Assembly: GCA_049670505.1 (NCBI GenBank)
Contig: JBATTK010000137.1
Span: forward strand, 1 to 15,354
Direction of reading: 5' to 3'
Source: JBATTK01 sp049670505
GTDB taxonomy: Bacteria; Bacteroidota; Bacteroidia; Flavobacteriales; Flavobacteriaceae
Length of the DNA stretch: 15,354 nucleotides
Position 1 is the stretch's first letter, and each line of letters opens with the position of its first letter. Position numbers and translations under genes: made by a program. Below the pieces are notes generated by a model. That model ran no database searches. It saw nothing but the letters and a program-made list of their open reading frames with translations, and was not told the DNA's origin. Of the stretch, positions 14,850 through 15,354 are shown piece after piece.

Positions 14850-15354
14850 ATAGCAATAAGAAGAAGATTTAGGCCCCAACCTAGAAGGGAAAATAAAAAC
14901 CCGCACAATATCAACGAAAAAATCACATCGCCAAAAGTCAGATTGGTGGGTGATAATTTGGAAGTGGGTATATATTCCTTACAGGACGCAATAGCAAAAT
15001 CTGATGAATTGGGACTGGACTTGGTAGAAATTTCACCAAAGGCAGATCCTCCCGTTTGTAAAATTATTGACTATAAAAAATTCCTATACGAACAAAAGAA
15101 GCGTGAAAAGGTCATGAAGGCCAAAGCTTCCAAAGTTGTGGTAAAGGAAATTAGATTTGGTCCGCAAACGGATGATCATGATTATGAATTTAAAAAGAAG
15201 CATGCGGAAAAGTTCCTAAAGGACGGAGCAAAACTAAAAGCTTACGTTTTTTTTAAGGGACGTTCCATCGTATATAAAGATCAGGGAGAAATACTATTGC
15301 TCCGATTGGCCTCGGAACTGGAGGATTTTGGAAAGGTAGAGCAGATGCCTAGAT
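14850..15354 (+). CDS. infC: translation initiation factor IF-3, AUA start, partial at window end
   Basis: IF-3 binds the 30S subunit, keeps subunits apart and rejects non-standard start codons. The frame encodes 168 complete codons: RRRFRPQPRRENKNPHN, then the N-domain (INEKITSPKVRLVGDN, LDLVEISPKADPPVCKI), the lysine-rich linker helix, and the C-domain (KEIRFGPQTDDHDYEFKKKH, AYVFFKGR). The window ends about 15 residues short of the usual length. No ATG, GTG or TTG lies between the in-frame TAA at 14844-14846 and the conserved N-terminus. The only sensible start is ATA at 14850, giving the (M)AIRRRF beginning. The first in-frame ATG lies deep inside, within the linker helix. Non-AUG infC starts (AUU in E. 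coli) are known to support autoregulation. It is probably co-transcribed with thrS. Confidence 0.93.
   Translation, partial: MAIRRRFRPQPRRENKNPHNINEKITSPKVRLVGDNLEVGIYSLQDAIAKSDELGLDLVEISPKADPPVCKIIDYKKFLYEQKKREKVMKAKASKVVVKEIRFGPQTDDHDYEFKKKHAEKFLKDGAKLKAYVFFKGRSIVYKDQGEILLLRLASELEDFGKVEQMPR

Overview
The window looks like chromosomal DNA of a marine-type member of the Flavobacteriaceae (Bacteroidota). The grounds are low GC content, Bacteroidota-type promoters (TTG, about 19 nt, TAnnTTTG), no Shine-Dalgarno sequences, a TonB-dependent receptor with an N-terminal carboxypeptidase-regulatory-like domain next to DUF4249 lipoproteins, a monomeric NADP isocitrate dehydrogenase, and a thrS-infC pair with flavobacterial signatures. 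I cannot fix the genus.

Layout. Positions 1-112 may hold the basic C-terminal tail of an upstream gene. Positions 113-682 contain no gene. They form an almost unbroken array of about 81 degenerate heptanucleotides, including nine perfect CAGTATT copies, with higher-order duplications; it recalls the heptanucleotide STRR repeats of cyanobacteria. A secreted protein with a carboxypeptidase-regulatory-like domain follows (795-2129) and ends at a strong palindromic terminator. The 735-bp gap at 2130-2864 holds an exact-consensus promoter, a short reading frame broken by one TAG, a terminator and a second long hairpin. Then comes icd (2898-5117) with its own -7 box and terminator.

Positions 5236-9474 form an apparent outer-membrane uptake operon: a TonB-dependent receptor between two paralogous DUF4249 lipoproteins. 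Facing it on the minus strand is a two-gene operon (12465 to 9500) with a 4-nt ATGA overlap: a GH63/mannosylglycerate-hydrolase-like enzyme and a sodium:solute symporter. This suggests import and hydrolysis of a small glycoside, possibly a glycosylglycerate. Diverging from it is a small two-helix membrane protein, then thrS with a perfect promoter, then infC. infC has no ATG, GTG or TTG start and appears to begin at AUA; it runs off the window end.

The most unusual items are the heptad array, the AUA start of infC, the TAG-interrupted small gene with intact transcription signals, and the receptor flanked by two DUF4249 paralogues. No CRISPR array, insertion sequence, tRNA or rRNA was seen.
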